Assembly: GCA_003476685.1 (NCBI GenBank)
Contig: DMVN01000251.1
Coordinates: forward strand, 1-5,375
DNA: 5,375 nt
Direction of reading: 5' to 3'
Source of the DNA: Acidobacteriota bacterium
Lineage (GTDB): Bacteria > Acidobacteriota > Aminicenantia > Aminicenantales > Saccharicenantaceae
Below the pieces are notes generated by a model, which did not search any database, had not been told where the DNA came from, and saw nothing but the letters and a program-made list of their open reading frames with translations. Shown in pieces: positions 1-5,375 of the stretch. Both the position numbers and the translations under genes were made by a program. Position 1 is the first letter of the stretch. Each line of letters opens with the position of its first letter.

Positions 1-451
1 TAATATTCCTTATGCCCAGGTTGTCGGCCAAATTCTGCAGCTCGCAGTTCAGGTTGCGGATGCAGGTGGTGCATTCGCGGTGGTGGTCGGACAGCAGCAG
101 TTCCACTATGGTCTTCCGGACGCGCCTCACCCGGGGCGACGAGGTGTGGACCACCAGTCCCGCGGTGGCGGGGTAAACACAGGCGGCCTGGATTGTCCTG
201 GCCCCCCTTGCCTCTACCTCCACCAGGCAGACCCGGCAGGAGCCGATTTCGTTGATTTGCCGGAGGTAGCACAGGCTGGGGATCTCAATGCCGGCCAGGC
301 GGGCGGCTTCTAAAACATTCAGCCCCTTTTCCGCCTCTATTTCCCTGCCGTCTATGGTCAGTTTTATTTTTTCAACCTCTTTTTCCGGGCTGTTATAAAG
401 CTGCCCTTTCTTCCTGGCCAGCGGACCCGGTGTGTATTCCGGTGTTTCCAA
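1..451 (-). CDS. hydA: [FeFe]-hydrogenase catalytic subunit HydA, N-terminal part (runs off the window)
   Basis: This is the N-terminal electron-entry region of the large subunit of an NAD(H)-linked [FeFe] hydrogenase, a cytoplasmic enzyme that makes or oxidises H2. Only 150 codons are visible; the H-cluster domain lies outside. Residues about 29-105 form a plant-type [2Fe-2S] domain with Cys61, Cys72, Cys75 and Cys91 (Cx10C, Cx2C, then C). Residues 123-136 carry the His-ligated [4Fe-4S] motif Hx3Cx2Cx5C (His123, Cys127, Cys130, Cys136), with the typical hydrogenase wording CTTCIRNLNCELQ. NuoG and some formate dehydrogenase alpha subunits share this architecture, but the wording and the hydC-hydB context favour HydA. 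The chosen start is TTG at 451: AAAGGAGG lies 9 nt upstream, and no in-frame ATG, GTG or TTG occurs between it and the [2Fe-2S] domain. This gives an extra leader of about 28 residues and a 59-bp overlap with hydB. Confidence 0.85.
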   Translation of the reverse strand, partial: METPEYTPGPLARKKGQLYNSPEKEVEKIKLTIDGREIEAEKGLNVLEAARLAGIEIPSLCYLRQINEIGSCRVCLVEVEARGARTIQAACVYPATAGLVVHTSSPRVRRVRKTIVELLLSDHHRECTTCIRNLNCELQNLADNLGIRNI

Positions 452-2330
452 TAATTGCGGCCTCCTTTCTGGCGCCCCTGGCAATGGCTTTCTTCGGGCA
501 CTTGGCGTAACATGCCGCACACTTAGTACACTTCCCGGGATCGATGCGGTAAGTCTGTCCACGCGCGCCCGTTATGGCGCCCGCGGCGCAGACCCTGGCG
601 CAAAGTCCGCAGGCGGAGCATTGTGCCTCGTCCACAGTGTAGTCCAGCAGCGCTTTGCACACCCCGGCCGGGCAGGTTTTATCCCTGACGTGGGCGATAT
701 ATTCGTCCTTGAAATAACGCATGGTTGAGATTACCGGGTTGGGGGCGCTCTGCCCCAGGCCGCACAGTGAGGCGTCACGGACATCGAAGGCCAGTTCCTC
801 CAGCAGTTCCAGGTCTTCTTCCTCTCCCCTGCCCTCCGTAATTTTTCTCAATGTTTCCAGCAGCCTTTTGGCGCCTATCCGGCAGGGCGTGCAGCGTCCG
901 CAGGACTCGTCCTGGGTAAATTCCAGGTGGAACCGCGCTATGTCCACCATGCAGTTCTCTTCGTCCATGACGAGCATGTCGCCGGACCCCATCATCGAGC
1001 CGATGTCTTTTAATGACTCGTAGTCAAGGGGATGGTCCAGGTACCTTTCAGGTACGCAGCCGCCGGAGGGCCCGCCGGTCTGCACAGCTTTGATCTTTCG
1101 ACCAGGTTCAGCCCCTCCGCCCACTTCTTCGATCACCTCGCCCAGGGTCAGGCCAAAAGGCACCTCCACCAGGCCGGTATAACGGACTTTTCCCACCAGG
1201 GAAAATATCTTGGTCCCTTTGCTTCCGGGAGTGCCCACCCGGGAAAACCAGGCCGGCCCATTCTGCAGCACCAGGGGCACGTTGGCCCAGGTTTCAACGT
1301 TATTAATCACAGTCGGCTGACCCCACAGACCGCGGACCACCGGAAACGGCGGCCTCTGCCGGGGAAAAGCCCGGCGGCCTTCTATGGAAGCTATCAGGGC
1401 CGTTTCTTCGCCCGAGACAAAAGCCCCGGCTCCCCGGACGAGTTCCAGCTCGAAAGAAAAATCAGTGCCCAGGATGTTTTTCCCCATCAGCCCGGCCGCC
1501 CCGGTCTTTTCCAGGGCTCTCTCCACCCGCTCGATAGCCAGCGGATACTCCTGCCGGATGTAAATGAAGCCCTTCCCGGCGCCAACCGCATAACCGCCAA
1601 TGAGCATCCCTTCAATCACGCTGAAAGGATTGCTTTCCAGCAACCCCCGGTCCATGTAGGCGCCGGGGTCTCCTTCATCCCCGTTGCAGATCAGGTACTT
1701 CTCCGTACCACCGGCTTCTCGGGCCAGGCGCCACTTGAGCCCGGTGGGAAAACCGGCTCCACCCCGACCCCTCAAGCCCGAAGCCAGTACTGTATTGATT
1801 ACCTCCACCGGGGATAGGCCGGACAGGACTTTTTCCAGGGCCAGGAATCCGCCCTGTTCCAGGTAACTATCCAGGCTGTCGGGGTCCAGGGTCAGGTGAC
1901 GGTCGAGCAGCCACCGCACCTGCTTTCGCAGGAAAGGCAGTTCATCCAGCTTCGGGTAGAAACCCTGACCCGGACCAGGGCTGAAAGCCAGTTCCGGCAC
2001 CAGCCGGCCCCTGACCAGGGTCTCTTCCACCAGCCGCGGAATCATACCCGGGCTAAGGTTGGGATAGAAAATTTTTTCCGGGAAAATGACCAGGTCCGGC
2101 TCCAGCTGGCAGAATCCGTGGCAACCGGTGAGCCTTAGCTCCACCGTTTCTTCCAGCCCGCGCTTTCTTATTTCAGCCTCGAGGGCCCGGGCCACCTCCA
2201 GGGCTCCGGAAGCCCGGCCGCAGCTGGCGGCCGACAGGCTGACCAGTCGCCGGCGCCCGGGAGCTGCTTGCAGCCGAAGCCGCAGGTTCTGGAGCTCACC
2301 GACAGTCCTGACCTTTTTCTGACTCATCAC
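393..2330 (-). CDS. hydB: NAD(H)-binding flavoprotein/iron-sulfur subunit HydB of [FeFe] hydrogenase (NuoF-like)
   Basis: This is the 645-residue diaphorase subunit of the HydABC complex. It binds NAD(H) and FMN and exchanges electrons with HydC and HydA; in bifurcating members it is the likely split point between NADH and ferredoxin. Domains in order: a thioredoxin-like [2Fe-2S] domain (about 27-112; Cys37, Cys70, Cys74); the NuoF core with a glycine-rich nucleotide motif (GLRGRGGAGFPTG, 185-197) and the FMN-site segment NGDEGDPGAYMDR (216-228); an SLBB region (about 373-430); a [4Fe-4S] site with Cys477, Cys480, Cys483 and Cys523; a CPAGVC motif (553-558); and two ferredoxin [4Fe-4S] motifs, Cys571/574/577/581 and Cys601/604/607/611. 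The C-terminal ferredoxin extension separates hydrogenase HydB from plain Complex I NuoF. Its length is slightly above the roughly 600-630 usual for HydB. The first codon is GTG at 2330 or the adjoining ATG at 2327. Both overlap the hydC stop (GTGATGA), and without a strong ribosome site this suggests translational coupling. Confidence 0.95.
   Translation of the reverse strand: MMSQKKVRTVGELQNLRLRLQAAPGRRRLVSLSAASCGRASGALEVARALEAEIRKRGLEETVELRLTGCHGFCQLEPDLVIFPEKIFYPNLSPGMIPRLVEETLVRGRLVPELAFSPGPGQGFYPKLDELPFLRKQVRWLLDRHLTLDPDSLDSYLEQGGFLALEKVLSGLSPVEVINTVLASGLRGRGGAGFPTGLKWRLAREAGGTEKYLICNGDEGDPGAYMDRGLLESNPFSVIEGMLIGGYAVGAGKGFIYIRQEYPLAIERVERALEKTGAAGLMGKNILGTDFSFELELVRGAGAFVSGEETALIASIEGRRAFPRQRPPFPVVRGLWGQPTVINNVETWANVPLVLQNGPAWFSRVGTPGSKGTKIFSLVGKVRYTGLVEVPFGLTLGEVIEEVGGGAEPGRKIKAVQTGGPSGGCVPERYLDHPLDYESLKDIGSMMGSGDMLVMDEENCMVDIARFHLEFTQDESCGRCTPCRIGAKRLLETLRKITEGRGEEEDLELLEELAFDVRDASLCGLGQSAPNPVISTMRYFKDEYIAHVRDKTCPAGVCKALLDYTVDEAQCSACGLCARVCAAGAITGARGQTYRIDPGKCTKCAACYAKCPKKAIARGARKEAAIIGNTGIHTGSAGQEERAAL
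461..468 (-). promoter_or_regulatory. Shine-Dalgarno site that sets the hydA TTG start
   Basis: On the minus strand the sequence reads GAAAGGAGG, with AGGAGG at 466-461 and a 9-nt spacer before TTG at 451-449. It sits inside the last codons of hydB, so hydA would be initiated by ribosomes already translating hydB. It is the only strong ribosome binding site near the hydA 5' end, and it decides the start because the frame has no ATG here. Confidence 0.7.
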
Positions 2331-2806
2331 TTTTTACCGGCCAATTTTTCCACAATCTTTTCCAGGCTGTTCCGGGTCACCCGGCCATGATATTCGCCGT
2401 CAACCACCACCACCGGAGCCAGGGCGCAGCAACCAAGACAGTTAACCTGGTGGATGGCCACTTCTTTACCCGGTTCTTCCTTCCCGGGTTCCACTCCAAG
2501 AAGCCGGGATAACTCGGCGCTGACGGCTTCAGCCCCGCGCACATGGCAGGCCGTGCCGTGGCAGACGACCAGCTCATGCCGGCAGCCTGGCTTCATCTGG
2601 AAAGCCGAATAAAAAGTGGCCACTCCATAAACCTCGGCCGGAGATATGGCAAAATACTCGGCCGCCCTGGCCAGGGCTTCTTCCGGCAGGTAACCAAACT
2701 CCTGCTGCACCCGGTGCAGGAAGAGAATCAGGTAGCCTCTCCCGGCCGGCAGGGAAGCCAGCAGGCTTTCCAGTCTGTCATTCAGATTCTTCTCATTTTT
2801 CATCAT
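2327..2806 (-). CDS. hydC: [2Fe-2S] thioredoxin-like subunit HydC of [FeFe] hydrogenase (NuoE-like, 24-kDa family)
   Basis: This is the small electron-transfer subunit of the HydABC hydrogenase, homologous to NuoE of Complex I. At 159 residues it has the usual family length. An N-terminal helical region (about 5-70) includes the conserved segment EVYGVATFYSAF (58-69). A thioredoxin-like fold follows, with all four [2Fe-2S] ligands: Cys82 and Cys87 (CHGTAC, Cx4C) and Cys123 and Cys127 (CLGCC, Cx3C). The 35-residue gap between the pairs matches E. coli NuoE. The start is ATG at 2806, with a second ATG at 2803. Neither has a clear Shine-Dalgarno site, and both lie within the last codons of the upstream amidohydrolase, so reinitiation by the same ribosomes is likely. 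The stop TGA overlaps the hydB start. The cofactor is inferred from intact ligands and family knowledge. Confidence 0.95.
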   Translation of the reverse strand: MMKNEKNLNDRLESLLASLPAGRGYLILFLHRVQQEFGYLPEEALARAAEYFAISPAEVYGVATFYSAFQMKPGCRHELVVCHGTACHVRGAEAVSAELSRLLGVEPGKEEPGKEVAIHQVNCLGCCALAPVVVVDGEYHGRVTRNSLEKIVEKLAGKK

Positions 2807-4496
2807 TCAAGAATTCAGGCTCAGAGTGAATAATCCGTCCGTCAACCATGGTCAGCAGCACCCTGGTATCCAGGATATCATCGGGCTTAAGGCGGAACAG
2901 GTCCCGGTCCAGCACCACCAGGTCAGCCAGCTTACCCGCCTGAAGCGACCCTTTTTCCTTTTCGGAAAACTCGGCGTAGGCCGCCCTGATGGTGTATCCT
3001 TTTATGGCTTCTTCCAGTGAGATTTTTTCCTCCGGTATCCAGCCGCCAGGATTTTTACCGTCCAGGGTTTTCCTGGTAACCGCGGCATAAATTCCGGTCA
3101 GGGGGTTGAGCGGGGCCACCGTCCAGTCCGAGCCGAAGACCAGCACAGCTCCGGCCGCCTGCAGCGAACGGAAGGCGTAGGTGGTGCGAACCCGCTCCGG
3201 CCCGATTTTTCTTTCAGCCCAGCAGCCGTCATCGATGGCATGGTAAGGCTGAACCGAGGCGATTAACCCCAGCCTTCCAAAACGTTCCATATCACTCTTT
3301 CTCAGGTGCTGGCAGTGTTCAACACGCCAGCGCCGGTCGCGGGGTCCGTTCTCCCGGATTATTTTTTCCATGATATCCAGCAGGAGGGCATTGGCCCGGT
3401 CGCCGATGGCATGGACGGCCACCTGCAGGCCGGCCTCGTCAGCCAGCCTCAGCCGCTTCTCCATAATTCCTTCGGGAAACATGTGGGCGGCCAGCAGCCC
3501 GTAAGCCGCCGGGTTATCGGAATAGGGTTCGAAGAAAAGGGCGGTAGCCGAACCCAGGGAGCCGTCAACAAATCCTTTTAACCCGGCCAGCCGCAGAAAG
3601 GGGTGGCCGAAACCAGGTTTGATTTTCAGCCGGAGAAAACTGTCAATTTCCGGAATCTGGAAATAGACATACAGTCTGGCAGTCAATTCTCCGGCCCGGA
3701 GCAATTCCTGGTAAACCTCGAAGCTCGAAGCATCAGACATGTCATGAACGGAAGTGACACCGTTAGCCGCAGCTTCTTTCAGGGCCAACCTGACCGCCTC
3801 CATTTTTTCTTTCAGGCTGGGAGGCGGGATCACAGCGTAGACCAGGTTGGCCGCGGCATCCTTCAGGATGCCGGTCGGCTCACCCGAATGCGGGTCTCTG
3901 AGGATTTCGCCTCCGGGTGGGGAAACAGTGTTCCTATCAATTCCGGCCAGTTTCAGGGCCAGGCTGTTGACCAGCACCATGTGGCCATCGTAACGGTTGA
4001 CGCAGACAGGATGGTCAGGAGTTACCGCGTCTATCCAGTCCCGGGAAGGCAGGACAGGAGGGTCAAACTGTTCGTGGTCCCAGTCTCCGTTTAAGATCCA
4101 GGAACCGGGCGGAAGTTCCCGGGCTTTGGCCGCAATCCGGCTGATGAATTCTTCAGGGGTGCGGCAGGTGCGGAGCTGCACCGAACGCAGGGCCAGGCCG
4201 CCGTTGAGGAAATGGGTATGGGCATCGATAAACCCGGGAAGCATCAGCTTGCCCTGGAGGTCAATAACCCGGGTCCGGGCGCCAATCAATTTCTTTATCT
4301 CGACGTTGGGGCCGGTCCTGACAATTTTATTCTGGACGACAGCCAGGGCCTCGACTTCCGGGCAGGAGTCGTCCGCGGTCCAGATATGTCCGTTTAAGAA
4401 AACGGTTTCGGCCATTGTTCCTCCTTGCTTCTGGCAACCGACCAGGCACAGGCTGGCCAGTATCAGCAGCGGCAGCAGGTTTTTTATTGAAGTCAT
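2793..4496 (-). CDS. YtcJ-like amidohydrolase (amidohydrolase 3 family) with lipoprotein signal peptide
   Basis: This is a metal-dependent amidohydrolase of the YtcJ/AepA/N-substituted formamide deformylase group; the substrate cannot be told from sequence. Visible motifs: GFIDAHTHF with metal ligands His93 and His95; LKGFVDGSLGS (306-316) with Lys307; HAIGDRAN with His362; VEHCQH with His394; and FGSDW with Asp457. The C-terminal segment (about 515-557) returns to the urease-like beta-sandwich and ends with MVDGR. From ATG 4496 the protein has 567 residues and begins with a short basic n-region, a hydrophobic stretch (7-19) and lipobox LVGC, which would make Cys21 the lipidated residue. AAAGGA lies 7 nt upstream. 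A second in-frame ATG at 4415 (Met28), behind AAGGAGG, would give a 540-residue cytosolic protein of normal family length. The 3' end overlaps hydC by 14 bp, placing the gene at the head of the hydrogenase operon. No role in hydrogenase function is established for this family. Confidence 0.9.
   Translation of the reverse strand: MTSIKNLLPLLILASLCLVGCQKQGGTMAETVFLNGHIWTADDSCPEVEALAVVQNKIVRTGPNVEIKKLIGARTRVIDLQGKLMLPGFIDAHTHFLNGGLALRSVQLRTCRTPEEFISRIAAKARELPPGSWILNGDWDHEQFDPPVLPSRDWIDAVTPDHPVCVNRYDGHMVLVNSLALKLAGIDRNTVSPPGGEILRDPHSGEPTGILKDAAANLVYAVIPPPSLKEKMEAVRLALKEAAANGVTSVHDMSDASSFEVYQELLRAGELTARLYVYFQIPEIDSFLRLKIKPGFGHPFLRLAGLKGFVDGSLGSATALFFEPYSDNPAAYGLLAAHMFPEGIMEKRLRLADEAGLQVAVHAIGDRANALLLDIMEKIIRENGPRDRRWRVEHCQHLRKSDMERFGRLGLIASVQPYHAIDDGCWAERKIGPERVRTTYAFRSLQAAGAVLVFGSDWTVAPLNPLTGIYAAVTRKTLDGKNPGGWIPEEKISLEEAIKGYTIRAAYAEFSEKEKGSLQAGKLADLVVLDRDLFRLKPDDILDTRVLLTMVDGRIIHSEPEFLNDEK
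4420..4426 (-). promoter_or_regulatory. Internal Shine-Dalgarno site before Met28 of the amidohydrolase
   Basis: The minus strand reads AAGGAGG at 4426-4420, followed by the 4-nt spacer AACA and ATG at 4415-4413. This match to anti-Shine-Dalgarno is better than the one at the upstream start, although the spacer is short. In the longer reading frame these bases encode part of the KQGGT stretch just after the lipobox cysteine, so the site either serves a second start or is the original start of the gene. Confidence 0.55.
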
Positions 4497-4503
4497 ATCT
4501 TTT

Positions 4504-4509
4504 TCCTTT
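4504..4509 (-). promoter_or_regulatory. Ribosome binding site for the lipoprotein-form start of the amidohydrolase
   Basis: The minus strand reads AAAGGA with a 7-nt spacer before ATG at 4496. It is a moderate match with good spacing and supports translation of the form carrying the signal peptide. Confidence 0.5.
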
Positions 4510-4589
4510 ATATATAATGACTGACAGCCAGACTCAAACTAGAGACGAGGTCAACCTGAGCGGCCACGGCTCTCGCTGTCTTCAATTTC

Positions 4590-4618
4590 ATTCTAAGCCG
4601 GAAGTTACGATTTGACGA
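4590..4618 (-). promoter_or_regulatory. Weak candidate sigma-A-type promoter
   Basis: On the minus strand TCGTCA (4618-4613; 4 of 6 to TTGACA) is separated by 17 nt from TAGAAT (4595-4590; 5 of 6 to TATAAT). Transcription would begin near 4583 and leave a leader of roughly 85 nt before the ATG at 4496. The -35 box is poor and such matches occur by chance, so this is only a candidate. An alternative pair, TTGAGT (4537-4532) and TATATA (4514-4509), also has a 17-nt spacer, but would start transcription inside the ribosome site. Confidence 0.2.
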
Positions 4619-4629
4619 TATCAGTCGCA

Positions 4630-5375
4630 TCATAGAGGAAGCTCCAGTTCGGAGAAATCTGCTGGCAGGAAAAGCGGCCCCTCATAATTTTGTCTGACCT
4701 CGGCTTCTATTTCTTCCAGGGAAAAATCCAGGTCGCTGAAAAAATGGCAGGGCACCAGCAGCCGGATGCCGGTCTCATGGGCGGCCTGTCCCAGCTCCAG
4801 GGAATTGCTGTGCAGCAACCGTAAAAAGGGCAGCCGCTCAAGATACCTAAAGGGCGTGCTGCAGTCATGTATCAGGCAGTCAGCCCTGGCTGCCTGCTCC
4901 AGCAGCGGCCGATGGAGAGGGGTGTCACCGGAATAAACAACCCTGGCCTCAGCCGTCTCAAAGATGAAAGCCAGGGAAGATGAATGGTGAGGCACCGGCC
5001 AGCCGATTACTGCCAGCCCCGGTGAAATTTCAGTCCGGCAGCCGGGAAGAAGAGGCCTGGGTTCCAGCCGGTAAAGAATTTTTTCCCGGCGCAGTCCGAA
5101 CAGGTCGATGAGCCTCAGAGAGAAGTCGATGGTTTCAGGTGAGCCATACAGGGGCACAGTTTTCTCTTCCTGCATCAGGCTGTGGACAAATGCCGGCAGG
5201 CCATAAAGGTGGTCGGCATGGACATGGCTGATGAAGATGGCCGAAACCTGCTGGGGCCGGCGGTTGGTCTTGAGGATTTTCTGGGTAAGAGAACCAGGGC
5301 AATCCACCAGCCAGAGCTCCGGTCCGGACTCGAGCAGGAAGCTGGTATTATCCCTGACGGCAGTAGGAACAGCCC
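4630..5375 (-). CDS. Metallo-beta-lactamase-fold hydrolase, ribonuclease Z-like (5' end outside the window)
   Basis: This is a metal-dependent hydrolase of the RNase Z/ElaC-like branch of the metallo-beta-lactamase superfamily; the visible part has 247 residues and the stop codon. The frame is open to the window edge. The first visible residues, AVPTAVRDNTSFLLES, resemble the strand after the usual GTGxAxPT opening, so only about 10-20 N-terminal residues are probably missing. An internal GTG at 5307 would cut into the fold and is not a likely start. Metal motifs, numbered from the first complete codon: HVHADH (His50, His52, Asp54, His55), VPHHSSS (about 140-146), the aspartate in YSGDTP (about 157-162), and a C-terminal PCHF histidine. 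The stretch HSNSLELGQAAHETG before that histidine resembles the RNase Z pattern HSTSxxxAxxA. The long exosite arm typical of true tRNase Z is not apparent, so tRNA 3' processing is not assured; a small-molecule or phosphodiester substrate is equally possible. It is co-directional with the amidohydrolase, 133 bp upstream. Confidence 0.85.
   Translation of the reverse strand, partial: AVPTAVRDNTSFLLESGPELWLVDCPGSLTQKILKTNRRPQQVSAIFISHVHADHLYGLPAFVHSLMQEEKTVPLYGSPETIDFSLRLIDLFGLRREKILYRLEPRPLLPGCRTEISPGLAVIGWPVPHHSSSLAFIFETAEARVVYSGDTPLHRPLLEQAARADCLIHDCSTPFRYLERLPFLRLLHSNSLELGQAAHETGIRLLVPCHFFSDLDFSLEEIEAEVRQNYEGPLFLPADFSELELPL

Larger units (their letters stand above)
4497..4629 (-). other. 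Intergenic region upstream of the amidohydrolase-hydCBA cluster
   Basis: This 133-bp stretch is the only real gap between genes, so it is the natural place for a promoter of the amidohydrolase-hydCBA unit. It holds an AT-rich TATATATAA run (4509-4517 area) immediately before the ribosome site, a near-palindrome AGGTTGACCT (minus strand, 4557-4548), and weak promoter-like hexamers. I see no strong hairpin followed by a T-run, so no clear intrinsic terminator for the upstream gene. Read-through from that gene cannot be excluded. Confidence 0.6.

Noticed and set aside
1..451. NuoG or formate dehydrogenase alpha subunit instead of HydA
   Set aside because: They share the N-terminal domains, but the CTTCIRNLNCELQ wording and the hydC-hydB order fit [FeFe] hydrogenase better. 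The H-cluster domain outside the window would settle it.
1032..1817. Long open frame of 261 codons on the plus strand
   Set aside because: It lies wholly antisense to hydB, has no recognisable domain or clear ribosome site, and is explained by GC-rich codon use in the true gene. The shorter plus-strand frames over hydA, hydB, hydC and the amidohydrolase were dropped for the same reason.
2462..2491. Imperfect 15-bp tandem duplication in hydC encoding EPGKE twice
   Set aside because: The spacing between the two cysteine pairs is still the normal 35 residues and this loop is variable in NuoE-like proteins, so nothing appears to have been inserted.
4487..4518. Plus-strand promoter-like pair TTGAAG and TATAAT
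   Set aside because: The spacer to the perfect TATAAT is 20 nt, the block is simply AT-rich, and no plus-strand gene follows.
4520..4540. Imperfect inverted repeat (TGAGTCTG ... CAGTCA on the minus strand) as a terminator for the upstream gene
   Set aside because: The arms need a bulge, the stem is short and no T-run follows at the proper place; thermodynamically weak by eye.
5305..5307. GTG at 5307 as the start of the metallo-beta-lactamase-fold gene
   Set aside because: The frame stays open to the window edge, and the upstream 22 residues match the expected first strands of the fold, so the true start is outside.

Overview
All five genes lie on the minus strand, so transcription runs right to left. 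The core is the start of an [FeFe]-hydrogenase operon in the order hydC, hydB, hydA. HydC is a NuoE-like [2Fe-2S] subunit. HydB is a NuoF-like flavin and iron-sulfur subunit. HydA is represented only by its first 150 codons, because the window ends inside the gene. This is the layout of the multimeric NAD(H)-linked, often electron-bifurcating, HydABC hydrogenases of anaerobic fermenters, acetogens and syntrophs. The operon, the strong AAGGAGG-type ribosome binding sites, TTG/GTG starts, GC-rich (by eye) sequence and HydA motif style suggest an anaerobic Firmicute (Clostridia, Peptococcaceae/Syntrophomonadaceae-like). That placement is inference only.

Right to left: 5375-4630 is the 3' part of an RNase Z-like metallo-beta-lactamase-fold hydrolase, whose start lies outside the window. 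A 133-bp gap (4629-4497) is the only real intergenic space. Next is a 567-codon YtcJ-type amidohydrolase (4496-2793) with an N-terminal lipoprotein signal. It is followed without a gap by hydC (2806-2327), hydB (2330-393) and hydA (451 to the window edge).

The last four genes overlap at every junction (14, 4 and 59 bp), so they are very probably one transcript with translational coupling. In the known HydABC scheme HydC and HydB handle NAD(H) through [2Fe-2S], FMN and [4Fe-4S] centres, and electrons pass to the H-cluster of HydA. The amidohydrolase is not a known part of that machine.

The points most worth a second look are: the overlap of a putative lipoprotein amidohydrolase with hydC; a second, strongly primed start just after its lipobox, which would give a cytosolic form of normal family length; and the TTG start of hydA buried 59 bp inside hydB. 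I see no RNA gene, CRISPR array, insertion sequence or convincing terminator. I did not find a clearly new system; the amidohydrolase-hydrogenase linkage is the least explained feature.
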